Assembly: GCA_036346405.1 (NCBI GenBank)
Contig: CM070568.1
Span: 38,367,268-38,431,267 of the forward strand
DNA from: Phyllostachys edulis
Taxonomy: Eukaryota > Streptophyta > Magnoliopsida > Poales > Poaceae
Length of the DNA stretch: 64,000 nt
Direction of reading: 5' to 3'
Of this stretch, positions 34,080 to 45,900 are shown one piece after another. The notes under the pieces are model-generated. The model was not told the origin of the DNA and made no database searches. It saw nothing but the letters and a program-made list of their open reading frames with translations. Numbering within the stretch: position 1 is the first letter of the stretch; each line of letters opens with the position of its first letter. The translations under genes and the position numbers were made by a program.

Positions 34080-36520
34080 GCATATCTTTTTGGCATTAAA
34101 ATATTTATCTACCACTTTCCAAAACCTTAAAAACACACACAAGAAATGGTGTTTGTTTCCTGACCACTTGGTAGTCCAGCATCATCTCCACTTCATAGAG
34201 CCCACTAGGATTTCCAAGAGAGCCTCAAAACACTGAAACTCCAATGGCTGAGAAGACTTCAAGTTCAAACTTGCCAATCATGAGAAAGATGAAATAGTGG
34301 TTCCACTCTCTCCTTGCTAAAAAAATTGGGACTTAGAAGAAGTGCCCAAAATACCTTCCTGGCAAAGTTCTTTCCACCAAAAAGAATAAAAAAATCCCGG
34401 GAAACAAAATTTCCATCTTCCATTAGTCTAAAGATGTGGAAGAAGTGCCTAAATACCTTCTTGGCAAAGTTATCCCGTTGGGAAGAACAAACATTATGTG
34501 GAACAAGATTTCCATCTTCCATTAGTCTCCTAAAAGAATCAATTTGTCGAAGCATGGGAGAGATTCAAATATTACATCCTATCATGGCATGGAAGATTGG
34601 TTCCGGATACAGAACCTTCTAGAATAGGTTCACCAAGAGCACTAACCAGCACCTAGACGTTGCTGCTGGAGGACCACTCTCTAGAATTTGTGTTAATAGA
34701 GTTAACACACTCTCCAACAAGATAGGCTCCAACCAAGGATTGGGGACAAAAAGACTGACACCAACTGCTCCAATGAACCGTCCATGGGGAATACATCAAG
34801 CTGGAAGGCCAAATCCACTCTCATCAAAAGTAGATGTTGTTAGTGATATGCCCTAGAAGCAATCATGGAGATGATTGTATCACGTCTATGTTTATGAGTT
34901 ATTGAATAAATGTTATTCTATTCCTTGAATGAATCGTCGATTATAAAGATTAACAAGTATGTGACTTGTTGGTGAAGCTCTTTTAATTTATATGATGTCA
35001 TTCTAAAAGTATCTCTGGTTGGATGTCACTGGTCGAAACAATAATGATTTATCGACCAGCACATGTATTGATTGATGACCATGTTTCACCGGTCATGGAT
35101 ATAGGGATATCGAATCAATAATGTGAACACATGTTAGAGAACATGGAGTTGGATTGACCCACTTTGAGACACTGTTGAGATTGTTATGATTTTATGTGTC
35201 GTCAGTTAGTCTCAAGCAATGATGATGTATAATCCTTAGACTTGAGATCAGTATGGTTTTCTACATGTGTAATAGTACACTTAGGGGCTTCCAAACGCTA
35301 CTTCGTAACTAGGTAGTTATAAAGGTAGCTTTTGGGTATACTATGAAACATGCGGAGGAATGTGATTGGTCGGATATAGGATTTGCCCCTCCTAACATAA
35401 CAGGAGATATATCTCTGGACCCCTCGATGTGGTCAGATAAAGAAATTGCATGGCCATGCCACTAGTGGTCGAAGTGTTCGACCACGTGAAGTTATCTAAC
35501 ACTTGATCGAGAAAGTATTGAACAGTCCATAGATGACATAAATCTCACCTGGAGTTCAACCAGATATCATGAGACAAAGGGAGAATGCGCGAGCAGGTCT
35601 TTCAGTTCGATCATATATGGACTAGTCGTATGGAGATACGAGCTGGTCGTAGGCTGGTCGAACATGATCACTTACTGATTGTGAACTGGTCATAAAAAGT
35701 TACGGACTGGTCATGACAATATATGAACTGGTCGTATAGGGATACGAGCTAGTCGTAAGTGATAAGGACCTACTTGTAGATCATATTGCATTAAGGTTCG
35801 TCCGATATAATTCGTGTGTATTCGAGAATTGTTATGTTCTGCTAGGAGCCGCTAATGACTCGTGATCGAAAAGGAGTTTCCGAGTCACAACCGATTACGC
35901 ATGAACCTAATAGGTCACACACTTAACAGGTTGGAAAAAACGTGTTCAGATAGGATCTGTCATGGGCACTATATAAGGAGATGCTTGAGGCTATTGGGGA
36001 AGAGGCAATACACGTGAGTTGCTCCACCGAAACCCTAGCCGCCATCTTCTTGAGAGAGCCTTCCCGTGCGACTTAGTACTAGCACACCTGCGTTTAGTGT
36101 TCCTTCTCTGGACGTGTGGATACCGTGGAGGCGCTACTGCGGTTGCTGTTGCGCTTGAGGACAAACCACTGCTTTTCAAGGAAAGCGATTGGTTGCTAGA
36201 GGGGACGATCTACTACGACCACTACATCGATACGCTCTACGTTGGATCAGGCTACTCCAACTCTTCTTCCGCTGCACTACGTGCCTAGTGGTAACGATCT
36301 ATGGTCTTCTACTCGCTTGGCTTCCTGGTTTACGTGGTAGATTTTTTTTTGAATTGCCAGCTAGTGTAGTCTACCCGTATCCCTTCAGATGCTCTAGCTA
36401 GGAAAATTAAAGTATTATCGAGCACATCATTCACGTGCCACCCATCCATGACAGAAGGACATTCATGAATCAAGAAAGGAAATACCACTGCAGCAACCCT
36501 GGCAGCATTTCACATGTTGA
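34080..36520 (+). pseudogene. Gypsy gag remnant, split by the copia solo LTR
   Basis: Several short frames give gypsy gag words: a FLAKFFPP block near 34360, an EAWERFK block near 34550, and a later AAGGPLSR-type block near 34665. Frames change between them. The last part (KVDALARKIK) is split exactly by the solo LTR at 34838-36387, which shows that gag was the target. It is fully degenerate. Confidence 0.65.
34838..36387 (+). mobile_element. Copia-type solo LTR (1550 bp) inside gypsy gag
   Basis: It starts TGTTAGTGATATGCCCTAG, a start seen in grass copia LTRs, and ends CCCGTATCCCTTCA. The flanking 5-mers are GATGT (34833-34837) and GATGC (36388-36392), a duplication with one change. A TATA box (ACTATATAAGG near 35970) is followed by a leader-like GC-rich part. 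No internal region or second LTR is present, hence solo. A section at about 35620-35760 repeats ACTGGTCGTA/GCTGGTCGTA-type words many times, which could bind a factor; that is inference. Confidence 0.78.
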
Positions 36521-38424
36521 GGATTGGCGGTAACAATCAATATATGTGAGAGGTCAAGCTTTCAACCTTAAAACAAGTGTTGTCGGGTGACAACCTGGAA
36601 TTCTTGTTTTTAATCTCTCTTCATTTTGTTTTCAAATTTTGATAAATCTAAAAAATCTAAAAATGTGAAACCCCCAAAACACTATAAATTCATCTTTAGT
36701 GTGACAACCTTCTCTTTTGCTTTCAGGGAAGTTCGTGTTTAAAATTCTGTTTAATTTGCCACTTATAGCTTAGAGAAAGTAATGGCGGGTTTCCAATAGC
36801 TACATAGGAAAGAGTCCAGTGTATGCCATTAACCTATCTAGGGCAGCCTTTCTTTTCAACCAAATAAAATATACCGGTGCTATATACTTATGCTAAATCA
36901 TGGTTACACATACCTTCACAAACAATGCAAATTGCCATGGCTAGTACTTTGTATCTTGAATTGCAACCTTATTCTGTGATGGAGTAGAGCTGGAATACTT
37001 CAGCCTTGTCATAATACTAATTTCTAGTCTCTTTCTACTCTGCGGATGCAAAAGCAATTTGAGGTTGTTGAGGTTTGTGATATAGCACCATAGAGAGTAT
37101 TGTTCACCCCCACTCCTAGTCGGGCGAGACCTTCAGAAACATTTTCGCAACCAACACACTTAAAATCTCCCTTATTGAGGTTATGCCACTCTTTTCTGAA
37201 AACCAGAATAAAATTTTTGTCATACCACAGCCAAATAGTGAGAACAATTCATAACCACATCAGTTCTTGACACCTATTTAGTTTGGTGAGTTCGGTCAAT
37301 TTTGGCATCCTTTTGGGCCATAGTATAAGTAGGTCATTTCTTTTGTGTATCGTTTGTTTGCTAGCCTTTTGTACTTGGTAATGTCGTTTCCACATCATTC
37401 TTAGGCATACTCCACCAGGTACTCCTTGTAAACCCAATCATTCTTTCATGTTATCATTAAACCTACAAGACATGGGTGCACATTATCTGCCGAGCAAAAC
37501 TTTTGAGGATTGTATTTGCACTTGTCATCATCAGGATTGTTTCGACTTCACCCATCCAATGGGAATCCAACTACAAAAAAAACATAAAGAAAAAAATGAT
37601 GAGTAGTAAAAATAGGAAGCTAGAATCCCCACCTTGAAGTCAAAACAACTTTAGCGCACATCCTCACTCATATTCTATGGGTATGCTCAGACCTAGAGCT
37701 TGTCTTTCCATCTTGTGCATATCCGATAACAGGGACTTCACTTGTTCCCTATGATCCTTTGCAAATGTGCAAGTTTTCATTCCTTTCGTGTGAGTACATT
37801 CCCTTCCTCCTTCATCAACAATAAGTTTCCAATGACCAGAATGACAGGCACTATGACTTTCGATGGGATTATCACTATGACTTTCGATGGGATTATCTCT
37901 TGATCTTACAATAGTTCAAGTTTCAGGCGTGCCAAAAATTTCCCTACCAAGCTATACATACAGATCGTGTTAGGGTGATGAGGGTTTGACCTGGCGATCT
38001 TATCTTCCACATACAAGAGTAAAAGTAGGGTAATTATGGCCTTTGGCCTGGTGAGGGCCACATACTTGATGGGTGATTGAGAGAAATTCTGGAATTCAAT
38101 AAGAGTTATGACCTCTTTTGGGAACCTTTTTATTGTTGCCGCTATTCATTTAAATATTCTGAAGGGCAAACCACAATGGAGAGTGGTGAACATGCCGCTC
38201 TGCACCGTCATTCCATTCTTCAACCATTTTGAAGTGCTAGCACATTATGCAGGTGACTGAGATTAGTAATGAAGTACATATTCGGGCTGAAGTATTCTAA
38301 CCCTCACCCTATGTATAGTATGTGGTTGTATTCTTGACCTTGCAGGTACTTCACCATGAAAGCATAACTCCAGGAGGTTTCAAGTTCAGCCTTGCCTGGG
38401 ATAAGCAAAAGTCTGAGCGTGGGG

Positions 38425-39606
38425 TGTGTGACACACGATATTCACTTACTTTCATCCCCAAAATCTCTCGATTATGGAAAGGTATAACGGTATTTTAGCA
38501 CAAGCATAATGCTTTACACTCACAATTCCATAAGTGTCGTGCATCAACTAACCATGCAGTTCTTTGAGCTAAAAACATACAAAAAGGTGATCAACTGCTG
38601 AAAGTCGCTGAGGCACTGCTGTGACAATCAAAACGGCTATCATGGCAACAATCGGCAGCAGCTCGGCCGAGCTAACCTTGGCTTGGCTGAGGCACTTTAG
38701 TAGGCCAAGCCCTAGTTGGGCCGAGCCTTGCTCGCCCGATGACTGCCACGGCAGGCAAATGCCCTGCCAAAGACTGACACGACAAGCATTTCCCTTGCCG
38801 CGAGCCGTCGTGGTAGAGCACAAGAAGCTGGTCGGCCGAACCACATCTTGGTCGACCGAGCTACACATGTGTCGGCCGAGCAGGACCGACACATGTGATC
38901 GTGATCGTCCACGACAACCAGAGACTGAGCATGGGGAGTTATCCACATCCATTTGCATCGGCCGAACACACGTCATGGTGATCAGCCGACCACGTGTTAC
39001 TTCGACCAAAGCATATATATCCTCATCAGCTGAAACAAGTCAAGGCCTCAATTCGCGCCACCACTCCACGTTCCCGTGAAGTGCTCTGGGCAAAGCACCT
39101 CCCTGGCGACCAAAACACCCCCTGGGCACTATAATACCTACACCTCTCCATCCATCATATTATTCCACCACTCCACCATCCATTCCATTAGTTGCACACA
39201 CTCCATTGTGTAGTGTAGGTGACGCCGAAGTCATTAGTAGCCATGTAGTGAGGAAAGGACAAGAGTTGACTTTGTGAAGCCAAGGTTCCAAAGAATCATC
39301 TTCGGTGGTTCAGTGTGTGTTCCGGCTCCATGTATGTTTCTTACCTATGTATGAGCACTTTACCATTGCTAATGTAGTGATGCACTTTGTGCACGTGCTA
39401 TTATCTTTGATTCACGACAAAGTGTTGTTTCTTGATTTTCTTATATTGCTCTATTGTTAATTACAAATCGTTTGGGTAGAGTAGAAATTCATAGAATTTG
39501 ACGTGGTGTCTAGGTCTTGAATTGCCTTGAGATGCTGGTTATTGTGGGTTGATGCCGGTCCCATGTACAATGACAAGGTGAATGACCAGGCCCTCATAAT
39601 AGTTTT
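38425..39606 (+). repeat. 3' LTR of the gypsy-type element (about 1.18 kb)
   Basis: It matches 32161-33703 with scattered substitutions and a missing internal block. Shared parts include CACTCACAATTCCA, the CCACTCCACGTTCCCG region and TTTGTGCACGTGCTATTAT. The right border merges with the antisense LTR at 39607. Confidence 0.78.
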
Positions 39607-40527
39607 GATGTGACAATGGGTGTCCCGATATTTCGATGAGATGGATAACTTGATTTGGGTGGAGATGACTCTCACGACTCGGCTACCAATCACACATGAC
39701 CAATACGTCCGCAATCGCTGAACCAACTCTGTGATTGTTATCGACCTTCCTAGAAGCACGATCAACCTGACCACAAAGGTCTATTCCTGTATGCAATCGA
39801 AGAAAACACAAGAACAAGATAATAAGCAATCTAAAATTGCAAATAGGATTGAAATATTTGATAAAGTTAGGATTCTGAAGCAGTATTATGGTTGGTCTAA
39901 TCGACACAAGCCAATATACGAAGTTGAAATGAAACTAACTTTCAACTAAACAAAATCCAACCAACCCCAAGGGTGGTGGCCACTATTTATAGGAGGAAGA
40001 GGGAGTGGTTGTAGTACTATTCACACGTGAACAGTGAACCCTAACTCTATCTCCTGATCCGTCATCTTGTTTTGACGATTTCGATGTGCTCGTAGTGAAT
40101 TTGAAGGTGAGGCCAGATCCATTGAAAAGGTCTCGGAATAAGCTTTCTAACAAGCCTAAGAACACCCAAATCAAACTCTATTTGCGAAAGTTATGGTCTT
40201 TTTACTACGGGCCTGTTGGACTGTCCTAGTGCTGGATTATTTTGGCAATTTCGATGTGCACAGAAAGAATTTTGAGATGTGGCTGGATCCGTTGGAAAGA
40301 TGACGAGATAAAATTTCCATCAAGTACTTGTGGGCCTCCAAAGGACTCCGTATGTGAAAGTTATGCACATTTGAAGTCGGTACTGTCTCTGGAGGCTGAA
40401 TTGGATTCCAAAATAGGTCCAGCTCGAACTCTTGCAAATCAACCACTCTTTGTCTTTTATTTGAGCTCTTGTAATTGGAACAGCAAGCATAGCAAATATG
40501 GTTGTATCCAAAGAGGTCATTGTCGAC
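39607..40527 (-). repeat. Antisense LTR related to the gag-only element at 4465-10235
   Basis: On the minus strand it carries the same marks as 4465-5595: CATATTTGCTATGCTT, GTGGTTGATTTGCAAGAGTT, GAGCTGGACCTATTTTGG and the TCTCATCGAAA end region. It is shorter and diverged, with its start changed to TCGTCGACAATGACC. No partner LTR, primer site or clear duplication was found; it may be a solo or truncated copy. Confidence 0.72.
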
Positions 40528-41267
40528 GATCGAGTCGCCGATCTTACGAAATAAAAAGAGGAAAATGACGTGGAGTATCCTGAAAGAGAATGGGGGCTGT
40601 TCTTTATTAATATGAACTGGGATTACAAGACCTAACCAGGGACTAACTCTAATTACACCAAATATATTGAATGCTACTTCTTTGGCTTCTGTGTTGCCTT
40701 GTTCTGTGTGTCTTCTATTGTTGTCTCTTCGTCTTCTGCGTTCCACCATTAAATAACTCCTGAAGGGGCGGCAGTTACTCCTCGAGAAGGCGTCCCTGGT
40801 GAAACGTTACGACTGGTCTTTGTTAACTACCTTGCGGTTAAGTGCCTGTGAAAAGCTTAACCGTAGGGTGGTTTATTGTCAGTGTCTTATATATCATCAC
40901 ACGATTTGGAACATATAGCACGTGTTCCATTCATCATACGGTAAGAGATGCCAGTTCATAGCTTTTCCGAGTAGTTACCTGGTCGAAGCCTAGTCCGACC
41001 AGGGTACCTATCGTGTAACCTCTGGAATCCTCACGACCAGGGAGGTCATTAGCCTGAGGGGTTACGACTATGAAGATGTATGGTCTTTTATGTATTAAAA
41101 TAATACATATTGAAATCTCATCTTTTAAATTTAATTCCCAAATTATTCTCTATTTAATATTTCGTTCTCTTTTTTGAAATAAATCGGTTGCGCAAAACTC
41201 TGCACTCGTAACAACAGCGCGTGCAAGGGATTTATCCACGCAGCCAACAAACTCCAACTTCTTTAGG
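40528..41267. other. LTR-like repetitive sequence without a gene
   Basis: The minus strand has an AATAAAGAACAG signal and a Gly/Asp-type repeat end (GGCGACTCGATCGTCGACA) reminiscent of retrotransposon LTR ends. Words such as GGTCGAAGCCTAGTCCGACC recur. No coding domain was seen. It is probably an old LTR piece into which the 39607-40527 copy inserted. Confidence 0.4.
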
Positions 41268-41580
41268 CACTACAAGAAATTACCAAATAACTTAGTAAAG
41301 TTCTGTAAAATTTGAATATGCATTCTATCAAAATTTATTTCAATGTTTTCTGCCAATTTTTTCAGGTCTTGTAAACATTTGGTTTGGTGAAAAGATCCTA
41401 TCACCAATTGGTTTGGCGACAGGAACATGTCGCCATTTGAAATGATGATTTGCCCTCTGTCGCCATTTCAAATGGTTATAGAGATATTTAATATTGTTTG
41501 GTGGCGATAGGGGCATGTTGCCATTTGAAATGGTGATAGAAGCCTTTTAGTAATTTTATTAAACGAGCATTTATTTCTAT
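41268..41580 (+). mobile_element. Possible CACTA-type terminal fragment with internal modules
   Basis: CACTACAAGAAAT at 41268-41280 matches the usual plant CACTA (En/Spm) terminus. Downstream are modules GTCGCCATTTGAAATGG and their inverted forms, near 41400, 41435, 41465 and 41515. The opposite CTTGTAGTG end was not found, so it is at best a fragment. Confidence 0.4.
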
Positions 41581-41799
41581 AATTCTATTAAAACTGTATT
41601 ATTTTAAAAAGAAATCAATGAATCACAACCATATGGTAGTATTCTTCTTCTTTTTCTTCCAAGGGGCTTCACACCCATATGGTAGATTAGTTAAATTTGT
41701 GAAGAAATTATTATGGTCAATCAAATAAAATGTTCCATGAATGGAATGGATTAATTAAGAGTGATGCTTGCTCACGCTATAGCAGTTTTATGGGGTTTC

Positions 41800-42190
41800 A
41801 TAAGGTTTCATCGGATTTCAAGTTTCATGATGTTTCAAGTTTCAAGTTTCACGAGGTATGAATATTCACTCATAGGGAGTTGCTAGCCCACGCTATATAC
41901 TATTGGAATGCATTTCAACTGTGTAAACAGTTTCCTTGAGTTTCATGATGCTTTAGTTGAAACTCCATGAAACTTCAATGAAACCTCAAGTTTCAAAAAC
42001 TTCAACTTCAACGAAACTTTAGATTCAAACTGAAGCTTCGATGAAACCTCAATATTCAAAACAGAAACTTCAAAGTTTCAACCATCGAATCAAAAACTTA
42101 AAGCTTTAGAGGTGGGTTTCAAGAAGTTTCAGAAAAGTTTTTTTTTAGTAAGTTTCAAGTTTCATGGATGTTTATGCAGGTTTCAAGGAG
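41800..42190. repeat. Degenerate AAGTTTCA/TGAAACTT low-complexity tract
   Basis: Dozens of copies of TTTCAAGTTTCA-like words occupy the plus strand in the first half. GAAACTTCA-like complements dominate around 41940-42080. The two halves could pair into an imperfect hairpin. It is non-coding. Confidence 0.65.
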
Positions 42191-42961
42191 TTTCGAATAT
42201 AAACCTGAAATCTTGCAAGCTATGGTGAAAATTGAGCCATTGTCCGCTGCCTCTGTCGTGCCCTCCTTGACCTCCACCGTTAGGCCTACGTCGCAGTCCC
42301 GGCTGTCACCCATGCACGCATCTGTCGTAGCCTCCACCGATCGATTTGTTCCTTAGCGTCTGTTGCCTCCGCGTCCACTCCTTATTCCGCGCCCACTCAT
42401 TTGCTTCGCCACAAGCCGGGCATGCTCACCGCCGCACACCGGCCGTTGCTGCTCGCGCCTACTCGCCACCGGTCCCGCACACGACACCCACTCGCCGTCA
42501 CCGCACATCGGTCATTGCTGTCGTGCCCGCTCGTAGCTCTTGCACGCTGGCCACCACTGCTAGCGAATCGAGGGGGGCAAGATGCAGATGCGTGAGACGT
42601 ACATAAGAAAAGAAACTTATGGTGAGTGTGTGTAAAGCAAACATAGAATCGGACGTCTCTAGTACATTACGTAGGGGCAAAGCAATGATGGATTGTTATT
42701 CCATTGGATGAGATTAAACACTACAGCGTTTTCTAGCCTTTCCGTTAATTAATGTACAATCTAGAGATATGCACGGCAGTGTAAACACCCATCGTTGACA
42801 TCATATGCCTAACTTGACAATATAGTAGATTTTTCGTTTCTTTATATAGCCACCAAAATCTTAGAAAAGATATGCCGCTAATAACCAAACATTACAATAA
42901 ATAGAGGAGTTTACTGTTAAGCAAAACCAAAACGAAGGCAGCAACGAGACCATCGCTACTG
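42191..42961. other. 3' flank of the NPY-like gene with a GC-rich patch
   Basis: 42240-42600 is C-rich and GC-rich with open frames on the plus strand, but no domain and no codon pattern that I trust. It may be part of a captured or leader-type sequence. 42610-42961 is AT-rich and probably contains the 3' UTR of the minus-strand gene. Confidence 0.4.
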
Positions 42962-45900
42962 CTATGACACCGAATGCCTTGTGTTCCGCGAATGCGTCGA
43001 CTTGGTCTCCTCCAGGTTGACGGAGCCGGGGCTCTCCGACGTGTCGGAGCCGCTGTTCTCCCCGCTGCTCGCCTTGCCGGACCAGAGCTTGCTCAGTATC
43101 TTCTTCGGCATCAGCGCCCCCTTCGCGGCCTTACCGGCGGCGCTCTTGATGTCGTCGCCGCTGCCGTTCTTGTTGGTGTCGCTGACGCCACCGCTGCTCC
43201 TCCCGCTGCCGCAGCCACTCTTGTTGGCCAAGCTCATCGACCGGAAGGAGTTGACGTCGCTGGACGTTGGCACGCCGCCCCATTGTTCGTCCTCGGTTGT
43301 CGTCGTCGTGGTCGTCGCGGCTGACCTGGAACTGCCGTAGGAGTTGCCATGCTCTCTGGGGAGGACAGAGCGCACGGAGGATGGGAGTTCAGCTGCTGCA
43401 TCGCCACCAGCAGAGGCTGCTGATGCCCGGACTTGCTCGAAGAAGAGGACCTGCACGACCACTCGCAGAGGAAGTCGCTCGTTCTGTACAGCGTGCATGC
43501 TCGCGTCGGGGGACAGCTTCTTGCAGTCCATCAGTCCGCATAGCCTCTTCTTCTCACTCTTTGATAGGCTCGGATGCTCCTGTACATGTGACAGTGACAA
43601 TGAGATCAAAATTTTGAACACCAGCATACAAAGGACAGTGTGTAGTTCAGTAGTTACCCACTAAAAACAGAGATATAAGTGAGCATGTATATACCTTCAG
43701 ATACATGTCAATGGCGCGGTAAAGTGCATCATGCACCGGTCGGGATGCGAGGGGTACCATTTCAACAAGTGCAATGAACTTTGAAAGAGGAAGGTTGGGG
43801 TCCTTTGCGATCTCAGCCAGATAACCGTCGATCAACTTTGCAACCGCCAGTTTTGAAGTGCTGGAGACAGAAGACAGGTTATCGGCATCCATACTTTCTT
43901 CATCATCTTGTAGGTTTGTGTTGGCACCGTCGCTGTGCTGCACCATGAACTCCTCCAGTATTGTTGAGATCAGGTCTACATTGTACATAGCATTTTCGTT
44001 AGAAATCACAGGTATCAGAAGATCAGAAACTGAAGCTCCATCCAACTGCGCGCCTATTCTCTTGATCAAGTCACCACGATAGGCCTCATCGGACTCCAGC
44101 AAGCATGTTGCTCTCAGCAGCTTAAGAAGGAAACCACACGAAACCGAACCTGAACCTTTCTCAGTTGGCAACAGAGAAATGATGGTTTCTAGAGCTGCAC
44201 AATGCCTTGTGCAATCAAGTCCATTGCTTACAGCATTGTCTAGGGAGCTGAACAACCGTCTGTATGCATAGGCTCTCAGTGCTTCTCCAATTACCTCGCT
44301 GGTTGTTCTCCCCTTAGCCTTGATGGCCAAGATCACCTTCTTGTACAAGCACATCTCAAGGTCGCAAAGGTCCTCCACCCACCAGTCTTTCGGCACCATC
44401 TGCTGCTTCCTTCCACCATTCCAATGTGAATCGAGACCATTCTCAGATGGAAGCTTCTTTCTGTTGTAGGTGTATGACCACTCAACCTCCGATGGATCAA
44501 TGGAAGCTTTGGACGCGATAGAATCAACACAGTGGTTGATTACCTTCAAGTTCTCTGACCAAGGCAGAAGTGACTTTGTTGTCTGCAGCACGATGATCGA
44601 GTCCTTCCAGGTGCGGAATATGCTTGAAGACAAGAACACGTCGACTTTGTAGATGAGGTTTCCTTTGTCAATTGTCTCAAACATTTCAAGATACTCAGCA
44701 GCACAGCGGGCCGCGAGGACGTTGTATGCGTTGAGTGTGACAATCATACCGTAGCAGAACTTGGCACAAATTTCAAATGCTGCAGGTCCACCAGGGATGT
44801 CAGAAATGTCTACTTCATCGTTGCTTTCCTCATTTGTTGATGCCACCAATGTTTGCAAGCGAGAACTCTTCGACAAAAGAGGGAACTACATATAATTTGA
44901 ACAAGAACATGAGTACTCCCTTTTATCAGTCACAAGCTCACAACTAACCACCAAAATTAGATTGATTTAATCAAGGGGAAAATTGCAATGTATATGGATC
45001 AGCTGTCACCAACTCTATTAAATCATATGCCAAAACAGAAACACATGCAAAAAAATATTTTATGTCAACAGAATGTACCGGGATCTACAGGAGTATATGC
45101 TAAAAAAGGACATCAGAGATATTAAAGTTATCAATTACTTCCGAGATTCAAGTCGCAGTTTGGCTACGTTAAGAGTAAAGACTAGTGATAGGAAGGGCTC
45201 AAAGAAATATTAAAATGTTCAGTCAAAGGGACTTGAAATTGAAACTGTGAAGCAAAAATAATGGGAAGGAACATTTTAATAGAAGAACAAATAAAAACTT
45301 AGATAAGTTTAGGTGCACATAAACCTTGGTTAAAATAAAGCAGAAATCTTGCATGCTTAAGAGTTAAGGCTGTATTTACTAATAAAATGATTTAAGACTG
45401 TAAACCTGTACAAATAGAAGAGTGAATTTGTACCTTGTGAAGATAAAACTTGAGATCTCCTACAGTGATAACAATGTCCGTTGCCAGCTCAGTTGCAACA
45501 AACCTGAAAGAAAATTTTATCAAGGACACATTCAACTTTAGCATCACATCAAAATAACACGAGTGGAGGAAAGACACAATACAGAAGTGTAAAGCTTAGA
45601 AGATCAACAAACTAGTCTGGAATTTCCTTTTTTAATAAAATGTTGAGTACTTAAAGCATTGAACTTCTGTAGATTGCTCTGCGTGATTTTTTTTTACCGA
45701 CAGCCGCGTAGACAAATATCATTGGAAAAGTTTCCAGGCATGAGCATCTTGAAGATTTTCCAATACAGAAATGCCCAGTTATTATTTTGTGAAAATTGAA
45801 TATCCAGCAACTGTCAACAAATAGTTATGTTGCACCATGAAGACTCATGCAAAGCTACGCCAGAAGTGGTAATGGAGTTAATGATAATGAGAGTGGATGA

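Larger units (their letters stand above)
32161..39606 (+). mobile_element. Gypsy-type LTR element with degenerate gag and a nested copia solo LTR
   Basis: Two long direct repeats delimit it: 32161 to about 33703, and 38425 to about 39606. A purine-rich tract (GAGCGTGGGG) precedes the right repeat. The interior has only gag-like remnants (about 34250-34837 and 36393-36520) plus about 1.9 kb of non-coding sequence. No pol was seen. A copia solo LTR (34838-36387) interrupts gag. The right end abuts an antisense LTR at 39607, so the true 3' border and any target duplication are obscured. Confidence 0.75.
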
